From positions 26,634 to 90,633 of the forward strand of contig DJHE01000019.1 of the NCBI GenBank assembly GCA_002432945.1: a DNA stretch of 64,000 nucleotides, given 5' to 3'. The notes under the pieces are model-generated. The model had not been told where the DNA came from. It searched no databases and saw only the letters and a program-made list of their open reading frames with translations. Below, piece after piece: positions 25,335-33,950 of the stretch. A program made the translations under genes and the position numbers. Origin of the DNA: Synergistaceae bacterium UBA5827. GTDB taxonomy: Bacteria; Synergistota; Synergistia; Synergistales; 79-D21. Position 1 is the first letter of the stretch. Each line of letters starts with the position of its first letter.

Positions 25335-26216
25335 TTGGACACATTGGTTCAACAGATCATCAACGGGCTTTCCCTCGGTTCCGTTTATGCGCTGATCGCG
25401 GTCGGTTACTCGCTGGTCTATTCCATCCTTCTTTTTTCCAATTTCGCCCACGGTGGCTTCCTGGTCATCGGAGGTTACATCTGCTACTACACACTGGCTG
25501 CCCTGGGAAATAACATTTGGCTATCCGGCCTTACGGCCATGGTTGGCGCGGGCGTGATCGCAATCCTGGTCGAGAGACTTGCCTACAAGCCCATCAGGGA
25601 GAGGACGAACGTCACCCTATACCTGCTGATCGCCTCCATGGGCATGAGCATCGTCATAGAGAACGTTTTCGTCGTTACTGTAGGAGGACGCTTCCGGGCA
25701 CTTCCCCCTGTCATCCCCACCGACCCCGTCAATTTCTTCGGATTGGCCACGACAAGCGCTTTCGACCTTCTCTCCCTTGCGATGGCCGTCCTTTTCCTGA
25801 CGGCACTCCAACTCTTCCTGAGCAAGACGAAATGGGGGCTCGCAATCCGCGCAGCATCTTACGACCTTCGCACCTCGGGCCTTATGGGCGTCAACGTGAA
25901 CCGCTTGATTTCCATCGTCTTCTTCGTTGCGGGATTCCTCGCCGCAGTGGGAGGAATCTTCCTGTCGGTCCGTTATACCCTTTATCCGCAGCTGGGCTTC
26001 ATCACAATCAAGGCCTTTGTCGCGGCGGTCATCGGCGGGCTGGGCAGCTTGCCCGGAGCGGTCCTGGGCAGCCTGATCCTGGGCCTTGCCGAGATGTTGA
26101 CGGCAGGCTTCATTTCAAGCCAGATGCGAGATCTCGTCGTCTTCGGCATGCTGGTCCTTACGCTTCTCTGGAGGCCTTCCGGCCTCTTGGGCAAGCAGGT
26201 CAGCGAAAAGGTCTAG
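25335..26216 (+). CDS. livH: branched-chain amino acid ABC transporter permease LivH
   Basis: A 293-residue membrane protein of about eight helices, TTG start after GAGAGGTG. LivH family traits: NGLSLGSVYALIAVGYSLVY near the N-terminus, RAASYDLRTSGLMGVNVN in the cytoplasmic loop, and AAVIGGLGSLPGAVLG near the end. Second gene of the liv operon. Confidence 0.95.
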   Translation: MDTLVQQIINGLSLGSVYALIAVGYSLVYSILLFSNFAHGGFLVIGGYICYYTLAALGNNIWLSGLTAMVGAGVIAILVERLAYKPIRERTNVTLYLLIASMGMSIVIENVFVVTVGGRFRALPPVIPTDPVNFFGLATTSAFDLLSLAMAVLFLTALQLFLSKTKWGLAIRAASYDLRTSGLMGVNVNRLISIVFFVAGFLAAVGGIFLSVRYTLYPQLGFITIKAFVAAVIGGLGSLPGAVLGSLILGLAEMLTAGFISSQMRDLVVFGMLVLTLLWRPSGLLGKQVSEKV

Positions 26217-26227
26217 GAGGCGTTTCC

Positions 26228-27118
26228 ATGTCAGGGTACGTTGAAGGAATCATCATTCTCCTTTTCATCAACGGCATCGCCGCCATGGGAGTTTCCCTGC
26301 TGACCGGCTTCACCGGAGTATTCACCCTTGGCCATGCGGGCTATATGGCCATCGGAGCCTACACGGCAGCCATCATGACGGTCCGATTTGGCATTCACTG
26401 GCTTCCTGCGATTGTTGCCGGAGGGATCATCGCAATGGTCCTGGCCTACCTTATCGGGGTCCCGACTTTGCGCCTGATGGGCGATTATTACGCCATCGCC
26501 TCCATTGGCCTCGGGGAATCCATCCGCCTCGTGCTGGAGAACTGGCAATCTTTCACCCGTGGAGCCCGTGGCTACCCGGGAATCGACAATTACACGACCC
26601 TCACCGTCGCCGCAGCCTTTTTCGTCGTCATGGCAGCGTTGATGTTCTATTTGATACGAAGCAACTTCGGGCGGGCCTTCAAGGCATGCCGCGATGACTA
26701 TATCGCCGCTTCGCTGTTGGGCTTCAACACGGCACGCTACCGGGTGCTCAGCCTCTCGATCTCCGCATTCTACTGCGGAGTGGCAGGGGCACTCATGGCC
26801 GGTTTCCTGACCTTCATCCAGCCCGTCATGTTTGACTTGAACAAGTCGACGGAGCTGACAGCGGTCGTCGTCTTCGGCGGTCTCGGGTCATTGAGCGGAA
26901 GTCTTATCGGCACGGCGGTCATCACCCTGGTGACCGAACTCTTCCGCCCAATTTCCCAGTACCGAATGTTGATTTACGGGGCTGTCATGGTCATTATCAT
27001 GGTGGCACGCCCTGAGGGAATCATGGGCCAGCACGAGTTGGGTCCCCGTTTCATCAAATCCCTCTTTAAGCGAAACAACGGCCCCTCAAAGGCAGTGGAA
27101 GGGAGTGACGGCCTATGA
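26228..27118 (+). CDS. livM: branched-chain amino acid ABC transporter permease LivM
   Basis: A 296-residue membrane protein. Family traits: TGFTGVFTLGHAGYMAIGAYTAA, FGRAFKACRDDYIAASLLGFN, and VFGGLGSLSGSLIGT. AGGAGG precedes the ATG at 26228. It pairs with LivH to form the channel and overlaps livG by ATGA. Confidence 0.95.
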   Translation: MSGYVEGIIILLFINGIAAMGVSLLTGFTGVFTLGHAGYMAIGAYTAAIMTVRFGIHWLPAIVAGGIIAMVLAYLIGVPTLRLMGDYYAIASIGLGESIRLVLENWQSFTRGARGYPGIDNYTTLTVAAAFFVVMAALMFYLIRSNFGRAFKACRDDYIAASLLGFNTARYRVLSLSISAFYCGVAGALMAGFLTFIQPVMFDLNKSTELTAVVVFGGLGSLSGSLIGTAVITLVTELFRPISQYRMLIYGAVMVIIMVARPEGIMGQHELGPRFIKSLFKRNNGPSKAVEGSDGL

Positions 27119-27894
27119 ACGACACCGTCCTCAAGCTCGATCACGTCAACAAGTATTTTGGAGGTGTCCATGCCGTCCAGGACATGAGCTTCACCCTGGA
27201 GAAGGGCGAGCTTGCCGGTCTGATCGGCCCCAACGGGGCGGGCAAGACCACGATCTTCAACCTGATCACGGGCGTCTATGATGTGGACAGCGGTGGCATA
27301 CTCTTCGGGGGTGAGGACATTACCCCCTACAAAACCTACGAGGTCGTCCGCAAGGGCATCGCAAGGACCTTCCAGAACCTCAGGCTCTTTCCCCGGTCCA
27401 CTGTCCTTGAAAACGTCATGACTGCCTGCCAGCAGCACTACCAGTACAATTTCTTCGAAGCGGCGACACACATGGGACGTTGGAAATCCCTGGAAGGGAA
27501 AATCCGGGAACAGAGCATGATCCTCCTGGAGCGCGTGGGCCTTGCCGAACTTGCGGAACAGGCCGCGGGCACTCTGCCATATGGGCACCAGCGGCGCCTG
27601 GAAATCGCCCGTGCTTTGTCCCTGCAACCTAGCCTGCTACTTCTCGACGAGCCTGCCGCAGGAATGAACCCGGATGAAGTCCAGGACCTGAATGGGCTGA
27701 TAACAAAGATTCATAGCGATTTCGACTTGACCATCCTCGTAATTGAGCACCACATGGAACTGGTGATGGAGATTTGCCCCCACATAGTCTGCATGAATTT
27801 CGGCGCCAAGATCGCAGAGGGAGACCCGGACCATATCCAGAACCATCCCGAGATTCTCAAGGCCTACCTCGGCGAGGAGGTGTTGGAAGCATGA
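27115..27894 (+). CDS. livG: branched-chain amino acid ABC transporter ATPase LivG
   Basis: 259 residues. Walker A GPNGAGKTT, Q-loop ARTFQNLRLF, Walker B LLLLDEPAAGMNP and H-loop EHHMELVMEI are present. The signature is the degenerate LPYGHQRRLE, as usual in LivG. One of two ATPases powering uptake. Confidence 0.95.
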   Translation: MNDTVLKLDHVNKYFGGVHAVQDMSFTLEKGELAGLIGPNGAGKTTIFNLITGVYDVDSGGILFGGEDITPYKTYEVVRKGIARTFQNLRLFPRSTVLENVMTACQQHYQYNFFEAATHMGRWKSLEGKIREQSMILLERVGLAELAEQAAGTLPYGHQRRLEIARALSLQPSLLLLDEPAAGMNPDEVQDLNGLITKIHSDFDLTILVIEHHMELVMEICPHIVCMNFGAKIAEGDPDHIQNHPEILKAYLGEEVLEA

Positions 27895-28637
27895 GCGACA
27901 TCCTGCAGCAACAACAGCCACTCCTCTCGGTTATGGACCTTCACGTTTCATATGGTGCAATCAAGGCCGTAAGGGGATTCAACCTTGATGTCTACCCAGG
28001 GGAGATCGTCTGCGTCATTGGTTCCAATGGGGCAGGAAAATCGACCCTCATGAATGCAATCATGGGAAACGTCAAGCGACAAGGAGGCCAGGTTCTTTTC
28101 GAGGGAAAACCCTTGGACGGCCAAAGCTTCCAGATCGTCACAAAGGGCATCTCCCTGGCTCCTGAAGGACGTAAGGTATTTGCACCCCTGACCGTCTACG
28201 AGAACCTCATGATGGGGGCCTTCCCGGTCAACGACAAGGCCAAGGTAAAGAAAGACCTTGAGTGGGTTTACACGCTCTTTCCCCGTCTCAGGGAGCGCAT
28301 GGCCCAATACGCGGGGACCCTTTCAGGCGGCGAACAGCAAATGTTGGCCATTGGCCGGGCACTGATGGCCAGCCCACGCCTGCTTCTACTGGACGAACCT
28401 TCCCTGGGACTCGCTCCGATCATCATCAAGGATATCTTCAGGGAGTTAAAACGGATCAACGAGGAGGGCGTCACGATTCTTCTCGTGGAACAAAATGCCA
28501 GGCAGGCACTTCTCCTGTCTCACAGGGGATATGTCATGCAGACGGGCCAGCTTGTCATGGAGGGCGATGCAAAGGAACTCCTCCACAACCCCGATATCCA
28601 GGCCGCCTATCTGGGAACGGGCAAAAAGACCCATTAA
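27891..28637 (+). CDS. livF: branched-chain amino acid ABC transporter ATPase LivF
   Basis: 248 residues, ATGA-coupled to livG. Walker A GSNGAGKST, signature LSGGEQQMLAIGRAL, Walker B LLLLDEPSLGLAP, H-loop VEQNARQAL. Last gene of the operon. Confidence 0.96.
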   Translation: MSDILQQQQPLLSVMDLHVSYGAIKAVRGFNLDVYPGEIVCVIGSNGAGKSTLMNAIMGNVKRQGGQVLFEGKPLDGQSFQIVTKGISLAPEGRKVFAPLTVYENLMMGAFPVNDKAKVKKDLEWVYTLFPRLRERMAQYAGTLSGGEQQMLAIGRALMASPRLLLLDEPSLGLAPIIIKDIFRELKRINEEGVTILLVEQNARQALLLSHRGYVMQTGQLVMEGDAKELLHNPDIQAAYLGTGKKTH

Positions 28638-28675
28638 CTTTCGAGACTTGAGCGTTCCACGAGTTCCGCAAACGA

Positions 28676-28711
28676 AAAAGGGGATCCCGCAAAAAGCGGG
28701 ATCCCCTTTTT
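28676..28711. terminator. bidirectional intrinsic terminator, liv operon / OmpH gene
   Basis: AAAAGGGGATCCCGC (up to 28690), an AAAAA loop, and GCGGGATCCCCTTTTT (from 28696) form a perfect stem with A- and T-runs on either side, between convergent genes. Confidence 0.92.
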
Positions 28712-28738
28712 CCTCTAAAACAGGTTAATCTGCCAGCG

Positions 28739-29179
28739 CTAGTTGGAGAACTTCTTCTTCAGTTCCTGGATAACATCATCCGTGATGTCTAGTCCCCCCA
28801 TGAAAACCTGGGCCTTATCGAGGACGATGGTCAACCCCTTTGCCTTTGCAATGGAGCGGATCGCAAGGTCTATATCCTTGAAGAGGGGGGCCATGAGCTT
28901 CTGTTCTTCCGTGGCTGCCTCGTTGCGCTTCGTCTGGTAGATTTCAGCCTTTTTCTTGTTGTCCTGCTCCTTGTCAATAGCCGCTTTCGCCTCGGCCTGC
29001 TTCTTCTGGACAACAGCCTGGACCTGCTTCTGCACCTGTGCCATCTTCGGGTGCTGGAAAAGGACCTTTTGCGGTTCGATGACGCCGATTTTTTCATCCG
29101 CCAGGGCCACGCCGGCAACCATTGTCAGGATGAAGGCTGAGAGAACTGCGAGGAGAACCATTTTCTTGCTCGAAACCAT
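28739..29179 (-). CDS. OmpH/Skp-like periplasmic protein
   Basis: 146 residues: signal peptide (about 1-27, ending GVALA-DE), then long charged helices (QKQVQAVVQKKQAEAKAAI...) and a C-terminal strand region LTIVLDKAQVFMGGLDITDDVI. OmpH/Skp proteins chaperone outer-membrane proteins, so this supports a two-membrane cell envelope. A possible -10 (TAGAAT, 29225-29220) lies upstream, back to back with the DUF3343 promoter. Confidence 0.9.
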   Translation of the reverse strand: MVSSKKMVLLAVLSAFILTMVAGVALADEKIGVIEPQKVLFQHPKMAQVQKQVQAVVQKKQAEAKAAIDKEQDNKKKAEIYQTKRNEAATEEQKLMAPLFKDIDLAIRSIAKAKGLTIVLDKAQVFMGGLDITDDVIQELKKKFSN

Positions 29180-29250
29180 CGAACACCCTCCTTTTGATTT
29201 TTCCGGGCTACGGTGATAGATTCTACTCTCACACGCATCCGAAGTCTAGG

Positions 29251-29256
29251 TATAAT
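29251..29256 (+). promoter_or_regulatory. -10 element of the DUF3343 gene
   Basis: A perfect TATAAT about 43 bases before the start codon. No convincing -35. Confidence 0.5.
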
Positions 29257-29298
29257 TACGTAACAGTCCACTTTCCCATTCGATCGGAGGGCGCCACA

Positions 29299-29514
29299 AT
29301 GGAATGCCTCGCGACGTTCGACACCACCCACATGGCTCTTCTTTTCGAGAAGGCGTGCAGGGCTTCAGGCTTATCGGCAAGAATCGTTCCCGTACCCCGC
29401 GAACTTTCCGCGAGTTGCGGACTTGCCTGCACCTACCCTTGCAACAGGGAAGAAGAGGTCAAACAGATCTGCCATGACAAAAAGGTGGAAACGGCCGGTT
29501 TTCACCGTCTATAA
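29299..29514 (+). CDS. DUF3343 protein (putative Se/S carrier-like)
   Basis: 71 residues. ECLATFDTTHMALLFEKACR, then RIVPVPRELSASCGLAC fits DUF3343 (PF11823), thought to carry sulfur or selenium. The key Cys is in SCGLAC, with two more Cys after it. CGGAGGG precedes the ATG at 29299. Its end overlaps the convergent membrane-protein gene by 13 bases. No selenium genes are nearby, so the function stays open. Confidence 0.82.
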   Translation: MECLATFDTTHMALLFEKACRASGLSARIVPVPRELSASCGLACTYPCNREEEVKQICHDKKVETAGFHRL

Positions 29515-29837
29515 CCAGGCCTATCTCCATTATCATTTGATTTCTCCCCCGGTTTGACTGGCGATTTTGGTGGGATCTGGGTCGGAAAGTATTTCCTCCA
29601 GAAAAGAAGATCAAGGCCCCACCAGAAGAGAAGTCCAACGGCGACAATGGAAATCGACAAGACAAACAGCCCTGGCTTTCCTGGATGAACACCCTCTTGC
29701 AACACCAGGAGCGAATCTTTTCCCGGGGTAAATGCTTGCCTTACCAACCAGCCGATCGCCAGAAACAGCGAAAACCACATCAACCACCATCCCCGGCGTG
29801 CCAAGGACCACTCTAAAGGCCTAAACGTGGATCGCAT
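29502..29837 (-). CDS. small two-helix membrane protein, unknown function
   Basis: About 111 residues with two hydrophobic segments (residues ~17-32 and ~57-78) and a charged, Pro-rich tail. No family recognised. The ATG at 29837 lies inside the last codons of comF, directly after GGAGGGAGG; a later start is possible. Last in the DUF3084-metK-comF string. Confidence 0.5.
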   Translation of the reverse strand: MRSTFRPLEWSLARRGWWLMWFSLFLAIGWLVRQAFTPGKDSLLVLQEGVHPGKPGLFVLSISIVAVGLLFWWGLDLLFWRKYFPTQIPPKSPVKPGEKSNDNGDRPGYRR

Positions 29838-30537
29838 CCTCCCTCCACTGCACGGAAAAGGGCTCCAGAGGGCTCATCGCCCAACAATAGGCCCCCTTCA
29901 GGGGGACTCCTGAAAGCTTTAGTGCTTCCGAAGCCCGAAGAAGTGTCGTGCCGGTCGTGAAGACATCGTCAACAAGGAAAACCGGGGTTTCGACCTGGGA
30001 CCCTCGCCAACGAAAGGCGTCCTTCGGCAGGGCCCGCCTTTCAAAAGCATTCCTTGCCACCTGGGAGTGAACCGACCGTGTCCACTCAAGCCCAGTAAGA
30101 ACCGTTGCCCCCCACTCCCTAGCCATCCCGCGGGCAAGCAATTCAGCCTGGTTGTAGGACCGTGGGGAATCTTTATGAAGGGGCACGGGAACAAGAACCG
30201 ATCCCGGGTCCTCGTGATAAAGCCTCGCAAGAGCCTTTCCCATTTCAAAAGCCAATTTGCGGTGCCCCGAATACTTAGCCAGGTGAACGACATCCCTGGC
30301 CTTCCCTTCGTGCCAGGTTCCCGTACGGATAAAGGAAGCGTGCGAGGCAATCCCGCAAGGGAAAGGGCCGCCCCCGCACTCTAGGCATCGGTCCTGCATC
30401 CCGACCAGCAATCCATCGAGGCAGGACGGACAACCGACCGTCCCGAGCCTTCCGCAAACAGGGCAGGTTGAAGGCCACAGGAAATGGCAGAGGATTTCCC
30501 ATACCTGTCTTCCTGCGGCTTCAACCCTGCTCTTCAT
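29821..30537 (-). CDS. comF: ComF-family phosphoribosyltransferase-like protein
   Basis: 238 residues. An N-terminal zinc finger (CPVCG...CPSC, CLECGG) precedes a PRT domain with the PRPP loop VFLVDDVFTTGTTL. ComF proteins act in DNA uptake or processing during competence; some have other roles. It lies 24 bases after metK. No other competence gene is nearby except, perhaps, the distant prepilin. Confidence 0.9.
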   Translation of the reverse strand: MKSRVEAAGRQVWEILCHFLWPSTCPVCGRLGTVGCPSCLDGLLVGMQDRCLECGGGPFPCGIASHASFIRTGTWHEGKARDVVHLAKYSGHRKLAFEMGKALARLYHEDPGSVLVPVPLHKDSPRSYNQAELLARGMAREWGATVLTGLEWTRSVHSQVARNAFERRALPKDAFRWRGSQVETPVFLVDDVFTTGTTLLRASEALKLSGVPLKGAYCWAMSPLEPFSVQWREDAIHV

Positions 30538-30561
30538 TTCGCCAAGCTGAGCCTTTCAGTT

Positions 30562-31767
30562 TCAGGCTTTAGAGGCTGCCGACGATAGGCTTTCGACCCT
30601 GTCCAACTTCTCCCATGCAGGAAGGGGTGCCAGATCGATACGCCCCATGTGCCCATAGGCGGCAACCCGACGATACTGGGGTTTACGAAGATCAAGGTCG
30701 CGGATTATCGCAGCCGGCCGGAAGTCAAAATTCTCTGACACCAGGCGAGTCAGTGTTTCATCCGGCAGCTTGCCTGTCCCATAGGTATGCACCATCAAGG
30801 AGACAGGGTGCGCTACGCCTATGGCGTAAGCCACCTGGATTTGGCAACGATCTGCGAGTCCTGCGGCAACGACGTTTTTGGCCGCATACCGCGTCATGTA
30901 GGCCGCTGAACGGTCCACCTTGGTGGGATCCTTCCCCGAGAAACAGCCGCCTCCATGAGGAACGACTCCTCCGTAAGTGTCCACGATGATCTTTCGCCCC
31001 GTTAAACCTGTATCTGCGAGCGGACCTCCCTGGACGAACCGTCCAGTCGGATTGATGAGAATCCTGGGTTTCCTCTCCCTAAGGTGGCCGGGAATGGTGG
31101 GCAGGATCAACCTTTCGACCAGATCGGTTTCGATTTCTGCCTGGTCGACCGCCGGGTGATGCTGTGTGGACACCACGACAGTCTCAACTCGAACGGGCTT
31201 GTCCCCGTGGTATTCGACCGTGACCTGGGTTTTGCCGTCAGGCCGCAGGTAGGGAAGGATCTTTTCCTTTCTCAGGGAAGCAAGCCCCCTGGAGAGGCGA
31301 TGAGCCAGGGCGATGGGCAAGGGAAGGAATTCCTCGGTCTCATTCGTGGCGTAACCGATCATCATGCCCTGGTCGCCTGCCCCGATCCGGTCGATTTCCT
31401 GCTCGCTCATGTGGGATTCCCGCGCTTCAAGGGCCCGGTCAACACCCTGCGCAATATCCTTGGACTGTTCGTCGATCGCGGTGAGGACCGCACAGGTGTC
31501 TCCATCAAACCCGTACTTCGCCCTGGTGTAACCGATCTCCTTCACGATCTTCCTCGCAAGGTTCGGGATATCGACATAACATTCCGTGGTGATCTGGCCA
31601 GCGACCATCACAAGCCCGGTCGCCACCATGCATTCACAGGCGACTCTCCCCATGGGATCCTCTTTCAGGATCGCGTCGAGAACTCCGTCCGAAATCTGGT
31701 CTGCAAGCTTATCGGGATGCCCCTCCGTGACGGACTCAGAGGTAATGAAACTTTTCTCGTTCATCAT
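30562..31767 (-). CDS. metK: S-adenosylmethionine synthetase
   Basis: 401 residues. It makes SAM from Met and ATP. Motifs: [24 protein letters not shown], and [19 protein letters not shown] (P-loop-like). The start MMNEKSF (31767) lies 12 bases after AGGAGG, and 31764 is equally possible. That ribosome site begins just after the U-tract of the hairpin at 31786-31828, so expression depends on read-through. Confidence 0.96.
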   Translation of the reverse strand: MMNEKSFITSESVTEGHPDKLADQISDGVLDAILKEDPMGRVACECMVATGLVMVAGQITTECYVDIPNLARKIVKEIGYTRAKYGFDGDTCAVLTAIDEQSKDIAQGVDRALEARESHMSEQEIDRIGAGDQGMMIGYATNETEEFLPLPIALAHRLSRGLASLRKEKILPYLRPDGKTQVTVEYHGDKPVRVETVVVSTQHHPAVDQAEIETDLVERLILPTIPGHLRERKPRILINPTGRFVQGGPLADTGLTGRKIIVDTYGGVVPHGGGCFSGKDPTKVDRSAAYMTRYAAKNVVAAGLADRCQIQVAYAIGVAHPVSLMVHTYGTGKLPDETLTRLVSENFDFRPAAIIRDLDLRKPQYRRVAAYGHMGRIDLAPLPAWEKLDRVESLSSAASKA

Positions 31768-31785
31768 TGACCTGTTGCACCTCCT

Positions 31786-31828
31786 CAAAAAAGTAGCCCT
31801 CCCCCGTGTCTTTCTCGGGGTTAAGGGC
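31786..31828 (-). terminator. intrinsic terminator/attenuator directly before metK
   Basis: On the minus strand GCCCT-TAA-CCCCG pairs with CGGGG-G-AGGGC (31828-31796), followed by TACTTTTTT. The metK Shine-Dalgarno follows immediately, so no promoter fits between hairpin and gene. It may be an attenuator for metK or a leaky intra-operon terminator. The leader before it (to the GNAT stop at 31880) is only about 50 nt. Confidence 0.65.
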
Positions 31829-31879
31829 AGATGACGCCACTCCCGAAAGGGATCTGGTCCTCAACTCTTTCCCGAACTC

Positions 31880-32305
31880 CTACGAATACTCGATCGGGCA
31901 ACGAAGCAACATCAACAGCCCTTCTTTCGGCTCAAAACCAAGCTGGGCCAGGAAGGGAGCCAGTTCGCTCGTATAGGTGACCACAAGAGGGATTTCCCGC
32001 ATGGCGGGATGCTCGACCGCATAGCGTATCAAAGCGGTCCCCAGCCCCTTGCCCTGATGATCCGGGTGCACCAGCACGTCCCAAAGGGAAGCACGAAAAA
32101 CGAAATCGGTAAGAACCCTGCAAAAGGCAACCAACTTCCCTTCGTACTGGGCAGAAAAACAGATGCTTGTACCCGCAAGCATTCGCTCGATCTGCTCCAA
32201 TGACCTGCTTCTTCCCCACCGGGTGAAGCGATAAAGATCTTGGAGTTCGCTCGCTTTTACGGCAAGCTTGCTATCGTAAAACAGATATGTTGTCTCTAGA
32301 GGCAT
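31880..32305 (-). CDS. GNAT-family N-acetyltransferase
   Basis: 141 residues. Acetyl-CoA motif A: LWDVLVHPDHQGKGLGTALI; later SELAPFLAQLGFEP. The acceptor is unknown. It overlaps the upstream small Cys gene by ten bases. Confidence 0.88.
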   Translation of the reverse strand: MPLETTYLFYDSKLAVKASELQDLYRFTRWGRSRSLEQIERMLAGTSICFSAQYEGKLVAFCRVLTDFVFRASLWDVLVHPDHQGKGLGTALIRYAVEHPAMREIPLVVTYTSELAPFLAQLGFEPKEGLLMLLRCPIEYS

Positions 32306-32529
32306 CCGTTCGCCTTTACGCCAACGTGATCATCGCTGCACGCGAAGGACATTCCCCCCAGGATGCGTCGAAGATCCCCACCTCTCGCATCGGCACTTAC
32401 TGAAAGTTGCATGACCTGGCCAGTCCCGCAACATTCACAGATCCAGGTCGCGCGAGCCATACCGTCGCTATCGGGCGTTCCAGGCAATATCTTTACACCG
32501 CCGCAAACTTGACATGCCACGATCAACAT
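32296..32529 (-). CDS. small Cys-rich (zinc-ribbon-like) protein
   Basis: 77 residues with two Cys pairs, CQVC (near residue 7) and CECC (near 32), spaced like a zinc ribbon. The rest is not recognised. AGGAAGG precedes the ATG. Overlap with GNAT and 30-base spacing from DUF3084 place it in the same operon. Confidence 0.65.
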   Translation of the reverse strand: MLIVACQVCGGVKILPGTPDSDGMARATWICECCGTGQVMQLSVSADARGGDLRRILGGMSFACSDDHVGVKANGCL

Positions 32530-32559
32530 CAGTGATCCTTCCTCTCTTCAAGCCCCGGT

Positions 32560-33762
32560 TTAGGAGGAATGCTTCAGGACAATTCTAACGCGAACAGGGC
32601 CCTCGCTGTACACATCCTCCTCGGCCTCCACAATGATTGTCATGGCTGTTGAGGCTTCGGTAATTCGTTCAACCGAGCTATAAAAATCGCCGGCGGAAAG
32701 GTTGCCGACCGTTCCTCTCAAAGGGTCGGGAATCACGCCTTCCTGTATTGAAAGCGTGTTGACTTCCCTTAGGAGGAGGTAAAGTTCCCTTTCCACTTCT
32801 TCCCTGTCCAGGGAGGAAGGAAGTTTCTTCTTGCCCAGGACCTGCCCTTTCTTGAAAACCAGCTGGCTTTCATGTACATCCAGGGACACGAGAACCGGTT
32901 CTTCTCTAACGGCATTTGACTCGGCCACAAGCCTGATCACTATCCTGGATGGTCGGCCGGCGAAAGGATCCGGGTTATCAAGCTCGTTTTCCTTCTCCGA
33001 GAGGATTCGGACAAGATCGGGTTTTACCCCGGACCGAAGTGCAAGCTCCATCCGCGCTTCCTCCACAAGGGTCGATAAAGCCGACTTTACCGCATCCTTA
33101 CTGCTTTTCTGTGGCACAGGAACCTGCGCCAACACCTCTTTAGCCAGTACGATGATCCTCCCCTCGCGAACCTGTTCCAGGCCTTTCTTTAGGGAGTCCA
33201 TCTCGGTTTTCAGGTAGGCAACCGACTTTTCCAATGCCGCACGCTTGATCTCCAGCCCCTTGAGTTCCTCTTCCAGCCGAACGCGCTCAAGCTCTACGGC
33301 GGCAGACTTTTCGGTCTGGGTCTTCAACTCGCGCCGGACCTGGGCTAATTGCCCGAGAACCGTTTCGAATTTATCCTGTGCCGCTTTCAGTTCGTCCTGT
33401 TTTTTTTGCAGTTCGTCCTGGCTCGCAAAAAGCTTGAACTCCATTTCCTGAAGTTCCTGGCGGCTTTCCTGTAGCTGGGATGTCAACTGTGTAATTTGCC
33501 GCTGGACGAATTTCATGCTAAAAAGTGCCGTTCGCACCGTTTCTGAGGTCATCGAAAGAAACCAAAGGGTAACGACCGTAATGAGGATTCCCGTAAGTAC
33601 AGTGATAAAAGAGGAAGTGTATCGCGGTCGGAGTCCGAAAAGGGAGATCCGCCTTTTGCCGATTCTCATCCCTACGACATCGCCGACATATGCAACGATC
33701 GCACTGGCTCCAATGAGAGACAGGATCAGCATCCAGTTGAGCTCTGAAAGGAAGTCCTGCAA
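32560..33762 (-). CDS. DUF3084 membrane protein with coiled coil
   Basis: 400 residues: two membrane helices (about 12-32 and 50-72), a Gln/Glu/Lys-rich coiled coil (85-205), then a C-terminal domain with RIVIRLVAESNAVREEPVLVSLDV, LYLLLREVNTLSIQEGVIPDPLRGTVG. This matches DUF3084, a family of unknown function. It begins at TTG; a later ATG (MLILSL) is possible. First gene of its operon. Confidence 0.85.
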   Translation of the reverse strand: MQDFLSELNWMLILSLIGASAIVAYVGDVVGMRIGKRRISLFGLRPRYTSSFITVLTGILITVVTLWFLSMTSETVRTALFSMKFVQRQITQLTSQLQESRQELQEMEFKLFASQDELQKKQDELKAAQDKFETVLGQLAQVRRELKTQTEKSAAVELERVRLEEELKGLEIKRAALEKSVAYLKTEMDSLKKGLEQVREGRIIVLAKEVLAQVPVPQKSSKDAVKSALSTLVEEARMELALRSGVKPDLVRILSEKENELDNPDPFAGRPSRIVIRLVAESNAVREEPVLVSLDVHESQLVFKKGQVLGKKKLPSSLDREEVERELYLLLREVNTLSIQEGVIPDPLRGTVGNLSAGDFYSSVERITEASTAMTIIVEAEEDVYSEGPVRVRIVLKHSS

Positions 33763-33817
33763 TTTCCCGTCCTCTTTCCACGTTTGACTTTCCGAATCGG
33801 GGTTTCGGATCGGCTCA

Positions 33818-33845
33818 AGCCTACCATAAAACCCCCTCGATGCAA
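33818..33845 (-). promoter_or_regulatory. promoter candidate of the DUF3084-metK operon
   Basis: Minus strand TTGCAT (33845-33840), 16 bases, TAGGCT preceded by TG (extended -10, 33826-33818). Confidence 0.45.
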
Positions 33846-33875
33846 ATCGGCATGGTTACGGACTTTTTCAGGACC

Positions 33876-33905
33876 AAAATGGGGGAGACGGTTCCCCGCC
33901 CCCCC
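33876..33905 (-). terminator. possible terminator of lat
   Basis: On the minus strand a G-run pairs with CCCCC (33885-33881) around an inner CGG/CCG, followed by ATTTTGG. G-rich and imperfect, so only moderate support. Confidence 0.4.
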
Positions 33906-33950
33906 CTCGAACCCATTATTTCAACCTTGCGCGCCGCATATATTCCTATT

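Noticed and set aside
31786..31880. SAM riboswitch before metK
   Set aside because: The space between the GNAT stop and the hairpin is only about 50 bases, and I see no SAM-I core. Only the terminator is claimed.
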